From positions 1-43,506 of the forward strand of contig JAOXRV010000653.1 of NCBI GenBank assembly GCA_025800435.1: 43,506 nt of DNA. Direction: 5' to 3'. Source of the DNA: Cellvibrionaceae bacterium. GTDB taxonomy: Bacteria > Pseudomonadota > Gammaproteobacteria > Pseudomonadales > Cellvibrionaceae. The notes beneath the pieces were generated by a model. It was not told the DNA's origin. It saw nothing but the letters and a program-made list of their open reading frames with translations, and searched no databases. Positions 32,222-41,583 of the stretch are shown piece by piece. Every line of letters begins with the position of its first letter. Position 1 is the stretch's first letter. A program made the position numbers and the translations under genes.

Positions 32222-33454
32222 ATGCAACAAAGCAAACAATTTGATATCGCCGTGGTTGGCGCTGGTTTGGTCGGCGGCAGTGCCGCCCTGGCCCTGGCCC
32301 GGCTGGCCGGCGAGCTGAACATTGCGCTGATCGATGCCGGCACCGAGCCCCAAGCCCTGGCTGCCCACCAGTGCGCAAACCCCGAGGTGGCGGATTTCGA
32401 TCCCCGGGTGGTGGCCCTAACCCGCAGCTCGGAAGAATTTTTTCAAAGTTTGGGGGTGTGGCGAGCGGTCGCAGAAACCCGCATTGGCCCCTATACCAAT
32501 ATGGCGGTGTGGGATGGTGAAGGCACCGCCCGCATCGAGTTTGACTGCTGCGAAGTGGGCCAGCGAAACCTCGGCCATATCGTTGAAAACCGCCTGTTGG
32601 TCAGTGCCTTGTGGCAGGCTATTAGTACCCGAAAAAATATTAGTAGCCATTTAAATTGCAAGGTGGCCGAGCTACGAAGTGAAACGGATGGCCAGTATTT
32701 ATTGCTACAAGATGGACGCCAACTAAAAGCCAAACTGGTGCTGGCCTGTGATGGCGCCCACTCGCCCCTGCGCGAACAGCAGGGCTTGGCAACTCGTGAG
32801 TGGGATTACGGGCACCAGGCTATTGTCACTACGGTTAAAACCGAACGGCCCCATGGTCGGGTAGCGCGCCAGCGTTTTATGGCCACCGGGCCGCTGGCAT
32901 TTTTGCCCCTGGCCGGCGGTGTTGAAAGTGGCGAGCACTATTGCTCCATCGTCTGGTCCTGTGTGCCCGAGCTGGCCGAACAGTTGATGGCCCTGTCAGA
33001 AAAAGAGTTTAGTGTCGAGCTGGGCCGGGCATTGGAATATGAGCTTGGCGAGATTCAAGCTGTGGCCAAGCGCTTTTGCATCCCTCTGCGCCAGCGCCAC
33101 GCCAGCGAGTACATTAAACCGGGCTTTGCCCTGGCCGGCGATGCCGCCCACACCATTCACCCCTTAGCCGGACAGGGAGTAAACCTGGGCCTGCAAGATG
33201 TGATGGCCTTTGTTGAGCAGGTGGAATACGCCCAGCGTCGCGGTTTGGGGCTTGAGGATATCAGCGTGCTGCGCCGCTACCAGCGCGCCCGCCAGCGCGA
33301 TAATTTAACCATGATGGCGGCGATGGAAAGTTTTAAGCGTTTATTTGGCAGCGGTAATATCGGCCTGCGCTGGCTGCGCAATGAAGGCATGCGCCAGCTG
33401 CAAAACCTGCCCTGGTTAAAACATAAAATTATTCGCCAGGCGATGGGGCTTTGA
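32222..33454 (+). CDS. ubiI: FAD-dependent ubiquinone hydroxylase, UbiI (VisC)-like
   Basis: A 410-residue paralogue of the preceding gene. FAD motifs are DIAVVGAGLVGGSAALALAR, LACDGAHSPLREQQG, and GDAAHTIHPLAGQGVNLGLQD less one residue. In E. coli the third gene of this operon, ubiI, hydroxylates C5 of the ring. The assignment rests on operon position and the close VisC-like C-terminus (LFGSGNIGLRWLRNEGM). All three aerobic hydroxylation steps need UbiJ/UbiK; ubiK is also in this window. Confidence 0.86.
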   Translation: MQQSKQFDIAVVGAGLVGGSAALALARLAGELNIALIDAGTEPQALAAHQCANPEVADFDPRVVALTRSSEEFFQSLGVWRAVAETRIGPYTNMAVWDGEGTARIEFDCCEVGQRNLGHIVENRLLVSALWQAISTRKNISSHLNCKVAELRSETDGQYLLLQDGRQLKAKLVLACDGAHSPLREQQGLATREWDYGHQAIVTTVKTERPHGRVARQRFMATGPLAFLPLAGGVESGEHYCSIVWSCVPELAEQLMALSEKEFSVELGRALEYELGEIQAVAKRFCIPLRQRHASEYIKPGFALAGDAAHTIHPLAGQGVNLGLQDVMAFVEQVEYAQRRGLGLEDISVLRRYQRARQRDNLTMMAAMESFKRLFGSGNIGLRWLRNEGMRQLQNLPWLKHKIIRQAMGL

Positions 33455-33474
33455 ACCAGCCATGAGTAGCGGGC

Positions 33475-34407
33475 ATGAGTAACGAGCAAGACTTGCTAAG
33501 CGCTGAGCTGGCGCAAAACTTTGAGCGATACCCAAAACAAGTGGCTCGGCTGTTTCACGGCAGGGGGCGTTTTTTTAAGGGTTTAGAGTCGCTGGTGATC
33601 GAGTGGTACCCGCCGGTTTTGCTGCTGCAGTGCTATGACGATTGCCTTAGTGATACTGCCCTGGCCGGCGTGCAGGCCTTTTTTAAGGCCCAGCCGGCGA
33701 TTGAAACTGTGGTGTTGCAAACCCGACCCTGGCCCGACTTTAGCAGCGAGATTCTATTTAGCCGGGCCGCTGAAGGTGGGCAGTTACCGATGGAGTTTGA
33801 TTGCCCCCTAAACCCTGAGTTGCAGTGCCAAATCAGCCTGGGTAAAAACCGTAACACTGGCGCTTTTCCCGATATGCGCGGTGGCTGGTATTGGCTGCGC
33901 GATCAGGCGGCCAATAAGCGCGTATTAAATTTATTTTCCTATACCGCGATTTTTTCCCTATATGCCCTGCAAGGGGGCGCCAATAAGGTGGTCAATATCG
34001 ATATGTGCGGCAGTGCCACCAAAACCGCCAAGTACAACCATGAGTTAAATGGCTTGCTCGATGAGCGGGTTTCTATTTGGAAAAAGAATATTCTTAAATC
34101 CAATAGCCAAATTGCCAAACAATCGAAGTTTGATATTGTAGTGCTGGACCCGCCGCCGTTCCACAAGGGTTCGTTTAAAGGTTGGCCCGATTATCAAAAA
34201 TTGTTGCGCCGCTGCGCCAGTTATACGCGCGTGGGCGGTACAATTTTGGCGGCGCTCAATCATCAACAGCTCACATTTTTCGAATTTGAGCGTGATATTC
34301 GAGCCACGCTCGACGACGTTAGCGCCATTACAAAGTTGAGCCTCAGCGATGAAATTAAAGAGTTAGAGCAAGACAAGGGCTTAAAGCTCGCCTTAATTCG
34401 CCTATAG
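33475..34407 (+). CDS. Class I SAM-dependent methyltransferase (RlmI/RlmK-like, COG1092)
   Basis: A 310-residue Rossmann-type methyltransferase. NRNTGAFPDMRGGWYWLRD resembles the RlmI/RlmK lead-in. VLNLFSYTAIFSLYALQGGA is the SAM-binding motif I, VVNIDMCGSATKTAKYN motif II, and VVLDPPPFHKG, which carries DPPPF, is motif IV of N/C5-type rRNA methyltransferases. It lacks the N-terminal PUA domain of RlmI. The substrate is probably RNA but is not settled. It ends the ygfB-pepP-ubi transcript, 20 bases after ubiI. Confidence 0.85.
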   Translation: MSNEQDLLSAELAQNFERYPKQVARLFHGRGRFFKGLESLVIEWYPPVLLLQCYDDCLSDTALAGVQAFFKAQPAIETVVLQTRPWPDFSSEILFSRAAEGGQLPMEFDCPLNPELQCQISLGKNRNTGAFPDMRGGWYWLRDQAANKRVLNLFSYTAIFSLYALQGGANKVVNIDMCGSATKTAKYNHELNGLLDERVSIWKKNILKSNSQIAKQSKFDIVVLDPPPFHKGSFKGWPDYQKLLRRCASYTRVGGTILAALNHQQLTFFEFERDIRATLDDVSAITKLSLSDEIKELEQDKGLKLALIRL

Positions 34408-34785
34408 CGCCGGCTTTTTCTAATACTTAGCGCGCTCCTGCCACATTTAAATAATACGATAATATTTATTTCATCGACGTTCTCATGAACTGAGAGCTAT
34501 TCAGAGGTGCGCTAGCTTTCTTGGCATTGATGGCAGGGTGCCATAAGTCAATACTAAGCGTCACGAGAAACTTCAATTTTTCTAGCGTTTAGACCAGATA
34601 CCGAATCAACTTAAAACTTCTTTAGCACTTAAGGTTAGGTTGCGTTTTAGCCCTGTCAATACGATAAGCCCAATTTGATCGCCTGTATTAGCGGCTTATA
34701 GTTTTTGCTTTACTCCTGGCAGTAGAATGGCTTAGCTTTTTTTCTATTAAATGGCAATAGCGCAATTATTTTTAGGGAGACTCAT
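34408..34785. other. AT-rich intergenic region before the giant repeat protein
   Basis: No gene is seen. It holds a remnant end of the palindromic element (34494-34514) and a possible TAGAAT -10 box at 34723-34728, ~60 bases before the start of the giant gene, with no convincing -35. Confidence 0.5.
34494..34514. repeat. Solo-end remnant of the TA-flanked palindromic element
   Basis: GAGCTATTCAGAGGTGCGCTA matches the right end of the complete elements (consensus GAGTTATTCAGAGGTGCCCTA) with two changes. No opposite arm was found within about 100 bases, so the rest has been lost or the end was transposed alone. Confidence 0.65.
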
Positions 34786-37700
34786 ATGACCATCACTCTG
34801 CAAGTGTTTACCGCCACTGACACCGACCGCAAGGTTGATCTGCAAAACCAAAGCGTATACGCCGGCGCCAGCTATGAATTTTCAGGCACTGCTGAGCCAG
34901 GCGGCCAGGTAAAAATTTTTGATACAGATAATCTGTTCGCAGTAGCAGATGTGGCTGCCGATGGTAGCTGGAGTCATCAAGTTGATAGCATTAAACCGGG
35001 GGGGCACGAATTTACGGCCGCAGCCTATGATAGCAATGCTTCACTTGTCGGGCGCAGTGAGTCTTTTGCGCTAACGGCTGAAACCGTCGCGGCGCCTAAA
35101 CCGGTTGAGTTGTCCAACTATGCCAACTACCTGGGCGATGCAGGGTCAGAGTCGGTTAGTGGCAAAAATGCCGAGAATATTGATTTGGGTGAGGGCGATA
35201 ATTCTCTTAGTCTCAGCGGTTATGTGTACGACATCATTGCCGGTGCAGGCGACGATGTGGTTAATGTGGGCTCGGTGCACTGGAGCTATTCCAGCAACCC
35301 CGGTGTTCACCTGGGTGGCGGTAACAACACCTTTAGCAGCGACGGTATGATGCAAAGCCAAATTTTTGAAACCGGTGATGGCAACGATAATGTCACTATT
35401 GGTGGTGCATTCGGCTACAGCAGATATTACCTAAGCGACGCCGACTTTGGTGCGGGTAACGACACTCTGACCCTTAGCAGCAACCGTTATGCGGATATCG
35501 ACATGGGTGACGGTGACGATACCGTGACTAAAGGCGATACCGATAGTCGATCTAGCTTTCACTATGGCGAGCTAGATATGGGTGAGGGTAATAATACCGT
35601 TGATCTGAGCGGCTATATTTTCGGTGATATCAAAACCGGCAGCGGTAATGACAGCATTGTGCTCGCTGCTGACGTCTATTCCAATGTCGATGCTGGTGCT
35701 GGCAATAACTCGATCAATATATCGGGAACTATGAACGGTGAGCTAACTGTGGGTGACGGCAATGATAATATTGTCATTGATGGAAAAATCGGCAACCTTT
35801 CAGTGGGCGGGGGTGATAACACCATCGACGTAAGCGAAGTCAGTCATATTTCAGCCGGTGCAGGTAACGATACTGTCAAAGTCGGTCAGACGCGTTACGA
35901 AAGCGTCGATTCAGTCAACTTGGGTGATGGCGATAATACCCTGAAAAGTAGCGGTATTGTGGAGGAATATCACGGCGGAGATGGCAACGATACTATTGAT
36001 GCTTACGCAGTTTATGCGGCTAATTTGGGTGATGGCGATAACTCCCTCAGCCTCAGTGGTTACGCCTATGACATTATTGCCGGTGCTGGTGACGATGTGA
36101 TTGAGGTGGACTCAATATGTTGGAGCTATTCCAGTAACCCAGGTGTTGACCTGGGTGACGGTGATAACACCTTTGTCAGCGAAGGGCGGGTTAACAGCGA
36201 ATATTTTAAAACCGGTGATGGTAACGATAATGTCACTATTGGTGGTGCATTCGGCTACAGCAGATATTACCTAAGCGACGCCGACTTTGGTGCGGGTAAC
36301 GACACCCTGACCCTTAGCAGCAACCGTTATGCGGATATCGACATGGGTGACGGTGACGATACCTTTAAATCTGTTTCAACCCCCAGGAATTATCATCATG
36401 GTGATGTCGATATGGGTGAAGGCGATAATGAGGTAGTAATTTCGAACGGCCAAATTCATGGGGGTATAACAGCCGGAGAGGGTGATGACACGGTTTATGT
36501 TGGCGGCTCCATGACGGGTGATATTAATGTCAGTGGCGGCGACAATAAAGTCGTGGTAGCAAATATTTCCGGTAATGTTACCAGCGGTGACGGCGATGAT
36601 GTGGTTGGTGTTGTAGATTTGCTTAGCGGTTTGTTGGACACGGGTGACGGCAATGATACGGTTTTGGCCAATAGCCTTGACTATGGTGCACAGATAAATC
36701 TGGGTAGTGGCAGTGACGAGCTGGAACTGTCGAATAGTGGATACGGTGTCGTAAATGGTGGTGATGGCATCGATACCCTGCGGCTTAATGATGTCAGCTT
36801 AGCCCAGTGGAATGCGAATAGCGGTGATATTCAAAATCGGGTTTCGGGGTTTGAGGTGGTGATATTGGCCGATAATCTTGTGGTGTCTTCACCAACACCC
36901 AAGGTCAGTTTTTATCGCGCTGTACAGGCTGATGGTAGCTTGACAGGGTTTAGTGGCACTAATATGCCCGTTGCCGTTATTGGTATCTTATCGAACCGAC
37001 TGCAGTACAATCAGGCAATTGAAATTAGCACCGATGGTGGTTTGATTTGGGACGAAGTTGAAGTTGATGGACTTCAATGGCGTTTTGATAATGACAGTGA
37101 ACAAAATGGCAGCTTTAGCTACCAGATTCGTATTGTCGAGGGCGACGAGCAACTTGGAGAGCTCGTTGAGCAGCAGGTAATAATTGAAACTGTGATCCAT
37201 GAAACCTCAGGTGCAGATGAGCTAGTCACTGTTAAACCCCAGGGTGATACTAACAATAATGATTCCGAAGCCAATGACTCAGTAGCTGACGATATTGACA
37301 AGGTTCAAGTGGAAGCATCAGCAGATGCACAAGGCGATAGACCCGATGGTGCTGAATTAGCGCAAGATACAACATCGAATACAACGGTGCTTAATACTCA
37401 AGCTAATCGTGGCCCTAGTATTGAATCCATTGAAGATAATGTGGGTGTTATTCAGGGGGAGCTCGAAAACGGCGGCCATACGGATGATGACATACCAGCC
37501 TTAAGCGGCACGGTCGGAGCCTTCGAGCAGGTCGAAATTTATGATAACGGTGTTTTGACCGGCACCGTGTTTGCAAATTCACAGGGTGCTTGGCGCTATT
37601 CTCCGACCACAGCGCTGCCCGAGGGCGAACACAAATTTAATATTGTGGTTATTGATCTCGATGGCAATCGCAGTGAGCCAAGCGAAGAATTTAATATAGT

Positions 37701-39582
37701 TGTCGATCGCACGGCGGAGGTTGTCACTGACTTTCGGGCGCTGGATGATGTCGGTGCCCAAGTGGGCCTGATTGGCCAGGGTGAAACTACGGATGATCAA
37801 CAGCCTACCATTCGAGGTGGCGGCTCAGTCGGTGCCAAGGTAGAAATTTACGATAATGGAACCCTACTTGGCGCCACAATTGTGGATGCAAACGGCGAGT
37901 GGGAGTTTAGCTCTGTGTTGGCGCTCGGTGAGCATCGCCTGGTGGCTTATCATACCGACTTGGCTGGTAACACTGGCCCGGCCTCGGAAGAGCTTTACTT
38001 TATTGTCGGGCTGGATAATGCTGAGCCGGTGGCTGGGGTAACAATCCTGGATGGTGGTGACGAGCACTTGTCGTCGATAGAACTCAGCGCCAAAGTGGGC
38101 GTTGAAATCGAGTTGAGTGATGACATTAAAGTGGGTGACCGGGTTGATGTGGATGTCAACGGTGATGGTATCGCCGATGGCAGCTATACAGTCACTGGCG
38201 ACGATATCGGCAAGGTGATTCAGGTTGATATCGACGGCAGTGAATACGCAATCGCTAATGATAACTCGGTAACCGCCACCGCCGTTGTGGTTAATGAAAA
38301 TGGGCTGGCCAGTGATGGTGTAAGCGATAGCAGTAACACCGGCCCGCGCGGGCTCGCCGGTATTGAAGCGACCAATTTGCAAGATGCAAGTTATACCCAT
38401 TACCAATACTGGTATGTGGGCCAAAAAAGATACGAGTCGGGCGGTGATAGCGGTGAAGCCGGTCGCGCCGCTGTTGCTGTTGATCAGCTAATTGCCGATG
38501 GCTCAGAAGAGCTGGTGTTGGGTTTGCGCGGCCTGCCGGATCATTGGTTCGTAACCGATTTGGCCGGCAATCGGGCAGATTTTGTCAATGGTTACGCTGA
38601 TGTGTCTAAGCTTAACTACGCTGGCGACTTTTACTTCCACTCGGAAATTGGTCTGTCCCCCTACAACCCAGGCTCAACACCCCCACCTGAAGTCGATACT
38701 TCTGAGTACCATAAATTAATTGCCTCTGAATTGGATTCAGCCAGTTTCACAGTGACATTTGAAGCCCAAACCCGGGATGTTGTGACTGGCCAGTTATCAG
38801 CCAAGCTAAGCGCCGAGTTTGAAATGGGTCAGGTAACTACTCTTCAGCTGTCCTATTGGGCCAGCCCCTTAATCCTCGACCTAGATGGCGATGGGGTAGA
38901 AACAGCCGGCCTAGCCGAGGGCGTGCAATTTGATATTGACGCCGACGGCAGTGACGATCGTATTGGCTGGGTGGGCAGCGATGATGCATTGTTGGTGCGC
39001 GATCTGAACGGCAATGGTTTGATCGATAACGGCGCTGAGCTATTTGGGGATTCAAGCGTAACCTCAAGTGGACGGGCCGAACACGGCTTTGCCGCCCTGG
39101 CCGATTTGGATAGCAATGCCGATGGGGTGTTTGACAGCAGTGACACCACTTACCATGAGTTGCAGATTTGGCAGGACCGCAATAGCGACGGCATTAGCCA
39201 GGCCAATGAGCTGACCGGCCTGGCGCAAGTGGGGGTGGCCTCGATTGATTTGACCGCCACGGAGATTGCTGAATACAGCAATGGTAACAAGCATGGTCTG
39301 CGTGCTAGCTGGACCGATAACAGCGGCCAACAGCACCAGATCGACGATGTGTGGTTTGCAATGGCCCCGAGCGCTGCTGCCAGCCCCGCGCTGGAAGATT
39401 TACTGGTGCCGAACGAGGCCAGCTTGGATGGCTTGTTACCAGTCACCCAGATCGCTAATGGCGCCGCTATTTCAACCATTACAACAACTGCAAGCAGCCA
39501 GGCAGACTCTGCGGTGCTGGCAAGCTTGGATAATCTGCGCTTAGCTCACACGATCGAGCTTGAAACCAGCCAGGGCGTATAG
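34786..39582 (+). CDS. Giant RTX-like/Ig-like repeat protein, probable type I exported adhesin
   Basis: A 1598-residue acidic protein. There is no signal peptide. It begins with an Ig/BapA-like module (~20-105), then many glycine/aspartate repeats (~130-690) of the type GDGDNTxxxSG / GAGNDTxxxG, loosely resembling RTX calcium-binding nonapeptides. An acidic linker (~830-895) follows, then two Ig-like modules (~900-975, GTVGAFEQVEIYDNGVLTG; ~1000-1075), and near the C-terminus a calcium-loop block (LILDLDGDGVET ~1363, DIDADGSDDRIGW ~1385, DLNGNGLIDNGAELFGDS), typical of type I secreted proteins. AGGGAGACTCAT precedes the ATG. No ABC/HlyD/TolC genes are nearby. It should be secreted or surface-bound, with an uncleaved C-terminal signal; adhesion is inferred. 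Confidence 0.85.
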   Translation: MTITLQVFTATDTDRKVDLQNQSVYAGASYEFSGTAEPGGQVKIFDTDNLFAVADVAADGSWSHQVDSIKPGGHEFTAAAYDSNASLVGRSESFALTAETVAAPKPVELSNYANYLGDAGSESVSGKNAENIDLGEGDNSLSLSGYVYDIIAGAGDDVVNVGSVHWSYSSNPGVHLGGGNNTFSSDGMMQSQIFETGDGNDNVTIGGAFGYSRYYLSDADFGAGNDTLTLSSNRYADIDMGDGDDTVTKGDTDSRSSFHYGELDMGEGNNTVDLSGYIFGDIKTGSGNDSIVLAADVYSNVDAGAGNNSINISGTMNGELTVGDGNDNIVIDGKIGNLSVGGGDNTIDVSEVSHISAGAGNDTVKVGQTRYESVDSVNLGDGDNTLKSSGIVEEYHGGDGNDTIDAYAVYAANLGDGDNSLSLSGYAYDIIAGAGDDVIEVDSICWSYSSNPGVDLGDGDNTFVSEGRVNSEYFKTGDGNDNVTIGGAFGYSRYYLSDADFGAGNDTLTLSSNRYADIDMGDGDDTFKSVSTPRNYHHGDVDMGEGDNEVVISNGQIHGGITAGEGDDTVYVGGSMTGDINVSGGDNKVVVANISGNVTSGDGDDVVGVVDLLSGLLDTGDGNDTVLANSLDYGAQINLGSGSDELELSNSGYGVVNGGDGIDTLRLNDVSLAQWNANSGDIQNRVSGFEVVILADNLVVSSPTPKVSFYRAVQADGSLTGFSGTNMPVAVIGILSNRLQYNQAIEISTDGGLIWDEVEVDGLQWRFDNDSEQNGSFSYQIRIVEGDEQLGELVEQQVIIETVIHETSGADELVTVKPQGDTNNNDSEANDSVADDIDKVQVEASADAQGDRPDGAELAQDTTSNTTVLNTQANRGPSIESIEDNVGVIQGELENGGHTDDDIPALSGTVGAFEQVEIYDNGVLTGTVFANSQGAWRYSPTTALPEGEHKFNIVVIDLDGNRSEPSEEFNIVVDRTAEVVTDFRALDDVGAQVGLIGQGETTDDQQPTIRGGGSVGAKVEIYDNGTLLGATIVDANGEWEFSSVLALGEHRLVAYHTDLAGNTGPASEELYFIVGLDNAEPVAGVTILDGGDEHLSSIELSAKVGVEIELSDDIKVGDRVDVDVNGDGIADGSYTVTGDDIGKVIQVDIDGSEYAIANDNSVTATAVVVNENGLASDGVSDSSNTGPRGLAGIEATNLQDASYTHYQYWYVGQKRYESGGDSGEAGRAAVAVDQLIADGSEELVLGLRGLPDHWFVTDLAGNRADFVNGYADVSKLNYAGDFYFHSEIGLSPYNPGSTPPPEVDTSEYHKLIASELDSASFTVTFEAQTRDVVTGQLSAKLSAEFEMGQVTTLQLSYWASPLILDLDGDGVETAGLAEGVQFDIDADGSDDRIGWVGSDDALLVRDLNGNGLIDNGAELFGDSSVTSSGRAEHGFAALADLDSNADGVFDSSDTTYHELQIWQDRNSDGISQANELTGLAQVGVASIDLTATEIAEYSNGNKHGLRASWTDNSGQQHQIDDVWFAMAPSAAASPALEDLLVPNEASLDGLLPVTQIANGAAISTITTTASSQADSAVLASLDNLRLAHTIELETSQGV
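35371..35523 (+). repeat. 153-bp near-identical internal repeat, copy 1
   Basis: It is repeated at 36211-36363 with two base differences, embedded in a longer protein-level duplication (~residues 131-246 and 411-526, 280 residues apart). The identity at silent positions points to a recent duplication or gene conversion. Confidence 0.9.
36211..36363 (+). repeat. 153-bp near-identical internal repeat, copy 2
   Basis: Matches 35371-35523 except for two bases, exactly 840 bases downstream and in the same reading frame. Divergence rises sharply outside it, as after conversion of a central tract. Confidence 0.9.
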
Positions 39583-39593
39583 CCCTAGTTAAT

Positions 39594-39624
39594 CACCCAA
39601 GCGCCTGTTTAGGGCGCTTGGGTG
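39594..39624. terminator. Strong hairpin after the giant repeat gene
   Basis: CACCCAAGCGCC, a seven-base loop and GGCGCTTGGGTG form a perfect 12-bp stem. Only TTGG follows on the plus strand, so termination may be Rho-assisted. It could also end the convergent NRAMP transcript. Confidence 0.65.
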
Positions 39625-39634
39625 TTGGCTGAGT

Positions 39635-39655
39635 GAGTTGTTCAGAGGTACCCTA
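39635..39655. repeat. Solo-end remnant of the palindromic element, supplying the NRAMP stop codon
   Basis: GAGTTGTTCAGAGGTACCCTA matches the right end of the complete elements with two changes. Its last bases (39653-39655) are, in reverse complement, the TAG stop of the NRAMP-like gene. Confidence 0.7.
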
Positions 39656-40855
39656 GAACAGCACCCACAATTTATATAACCCCAGCGCGCAGACCACCGC
39701 GACCACCATAAGCCCTAATAAATTGGCGAGCCAGCCATTGCGATATTGCCCCAGCAGCTTTTGCTGATTAACCGCAATTAATAAAAACACGGCAATCAGC
39801 GGCAGTAACAGGCCATTAGCCGCCTGAGCGAAAATAATAGCGGCCAGTGGTTTGCTGCCGGCGATTGCAAAGCCGGCGCCACTGACCAGTACCGCCAACC
39901 ACACCAGCCGAAAAATTGGGCTGCTAAAACTGATCTTCCAACCCATCGCACCACATACCGCATAAGCCGCGGCTAAAGGCGCGGTAATCGCACTGGTAAG
40001 ACCGGCGGCGAACATACCGGCGGCAAAGCAGTATTTGGCGGCGGGGCCCAGCAGCGGCTCCAGTTGTTGGGCCAGCTTGCTGGGGCTAAAGCTTTCGGCC
40101 TGGCCAAAAAAAGCGGTCGCCGCAGTGGCCACAATGGCCAGGGTGATCAAACCGCCAAAACCGATGGATAGGCCCGTATCCCAGCGGCTGTGGCTGAGGG
40201 CTTCATCAATATTGTCGTTGCCTGCTTCTGGGTAGCGTTGGCAGACGCTGCTGGCGTGCAGAAATAAATTATAGGGCACCACCGTGGTACCAATTAGGGC
40301 GATCACCAATAAGGTGCTGCCCTCAGGTAGGCTTGGGGTAAATAAGCCGCTGAATATGCCGCTCCAATCAGGCTGTATCCACAGCAGGGTGGCTAAAAAC
40401 ACCAGACTCATCAACAACACCAAGCCAATTAATACCCGCTCCAGTAACCGGTATTTGCCACTGGCCAATAAGCCCAGGGCCAGGGCCGCAATAATGGCCG
40501 CCGCCGTGCCACTGGATATATCTAATACTGCGCTGATACCGAGACCAGCGCCGGCAATATTGCCGGTTTCATAGGCTGCGTTACCAATGCCGATGGCCGC
40601 CACGATTAGGGCGATGGCCAGTTTTTGCAGTAGCGGTTTATCAAAACTTTCGCGCACCGCTTCGGCCAAGCCTTTGCCGGTGGCCAGTCCTAAGCGTGCG
40701 GCCATCTCTTGCAGCACAATGGTGGCGATTACTGAAAACAGCAAAGCCCACAGCAGGGTAAAGCCAAAGCCGGCGCCGGCCTTGCTGGCGGTGGCGACGG
40801 TACCGGGGCCGATAAAGGCAGCGGCGACAAGCAGGCCGGGGCCGAGTTTTTTCAC
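39653..40855 (-). CDS. NRAMP-family transporter with atypical metal-site motifs
   Basis: A 400-residue inner-membrane protein with about eleven helices that fits the NRAMP/LeuT fold. In helix 1 the usual DPGN reads GPGT (residues 16-19, FIGPGTVATAS). In helix 6 the usual MPHNLYLHS reads VVPYNLFLHA (~residues 190-200). The aspartate, asparagine and methionine that bind manganese or iron in classical NRAMPs are thus missing. NRAMP-related proteins with changed ligands, including magnesium transporters, are known, so the substrate may differ. The start is GTG with AAGGA upstream; its stop falls in an element end. It follows the acyltransferase gene by three bases. Confidence 0.85.
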   Translation of the reverse strand: MKKLGPGLLVAAAFIGPGTVATASKAGAGFGFTLLWALLFSVIATIVLQEMAARLGLATGKGLAEAVRESFDKPLLQKLAIALIVAAIGIGNAAYETGNIAGAGLGISAVLDISSGTAAAIIAALALGLLASGKYRLLERVLIGLVLLMSLVFLATLLWIQPDWSGIFSGLFTPSLPEGSTLLVIALIGTTVVPYNLFLHASSVCQRYPEAGNDNIDEALSHSRWDTGLSIGFGGLITLAIVATAATAFFGQAESFSPSKLAQQLEPLLGPAAKYCFAAGMFAAGLTSAITAPLAAAYAVCGAMGWKISFSSPIFRLVWLAVLVSGAGFAIAGSKPLAAIIFAQAANGLLLPLIAVFLLIAVNQQKLLGQYRNGWLANLLGLMVVAVVCALGLYKLWVLF

Positions 40856-40858
40856 AGT

Positions 40859-41581
40859 TTAATCCTTATTCGTGCGCATAAATACCGAGCGCAGCCAGCC
40901 CCAAAAACTATTGCCGTGCATTACATAGCGGTCTAGATCCTGCTGGTTTTGCACATAGTGTTCGCCATCGGTGAACATTAGCTCGCGCTTTAACATGCGC
41001 CGTTTTGGGTCTAGGGTTTTAATAATTTTTGCGGGGTTACCGCCGACCACGCTATTGGCGGGTACATCTTTAACCACCACCGCACCGGCGGCCACCACCG
41101 AGTTTTCACCGATGGTAACACCCTTGCCGACTTTGGCGCCGTGGCCAATCCAGACATTGTCTTCTAACACGATGGGCTTGCTACAGCGAAACGGGCGCAG
41201 TCGATTATAGAGCCCGTGCCAGTCGCTATCGGCAATATAGCAGTCGGCGGCAAACATACAGTTATCGCCAATTTCGATGCTGGCAGCGGAGGTAATGGTG
41301 GTGCCGGGCGATAATAAACAATAGCTGCCAATGGTGATGCGGCCGTCGAGGTTTTTACCGCTCCAGGTGGTTAGCCGCACTGGCTTATATTTAGAGCTGA
41401 TAATATGGGGGTAATCGCCAATCTTAATTTGGCGGCCGAACACCTCTACTGTCTGGGGCTGTAAAATTGCCGGGGTGGTGCCCATGGCATCAAACTGGGG
41501 GCGCAAAAAGCGCTCTATCCACCAGCCTTGGTATTTGCTGATCCAGTATTTTACCCAAAAGGGTCGGTGTTCCCGGCGCAT
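40859..41581 (-). CDS. Left-handed beta-helix (hexapeptide) acyltransferase
   Basis: A 240-residue acyltransferase. The middle (~65-180) carries the hexapeptide repeats [LIV]-G-x4 ([49 protein letters not shown]) that build the prism, with the catalytic-type DSDWHGLYN loop, and ends with the [11 protein letters not shown] of the CAT/maltose-acetyltransferase group. The first 50 residues and the last 40 are specific to this protein. It probably O-acetylates a sugar or other envelope component. It lies two bases after the sterol-desaturase-family gene and three before NRAMP. Confidence 0.85.
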   Translation of the reverse strand: MRREHRPFWVKYWISKYQGWWIERFLRPQFDAMGTTPAILQPQTVEVFGRQIKIGDYPHIISSKYKPVRLTTWSGKNLDGRITIGSYCLLSPGTTITSAASIEIGDNCMFAADCYIADSDWHGLYNRLRPFRCSKPIVLEDNVWIGHGAKVGKGVTIGENSVVAAGAVVVKDVPANSVVGGNPAKIIKTLDPKRRMLKRELMFTDGEHYVQNQQDLDRYVMHGNSFWGWLRSVFMRTNKD

Positions 41582-41583
41582 AG

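Noticed and set aside
35176-36663. Repeats of the giant gene as a mobile or CRISPR repeat
   Set aside because: They are in frame, encode the GD-rich repeats, and vary as protein repeats do.
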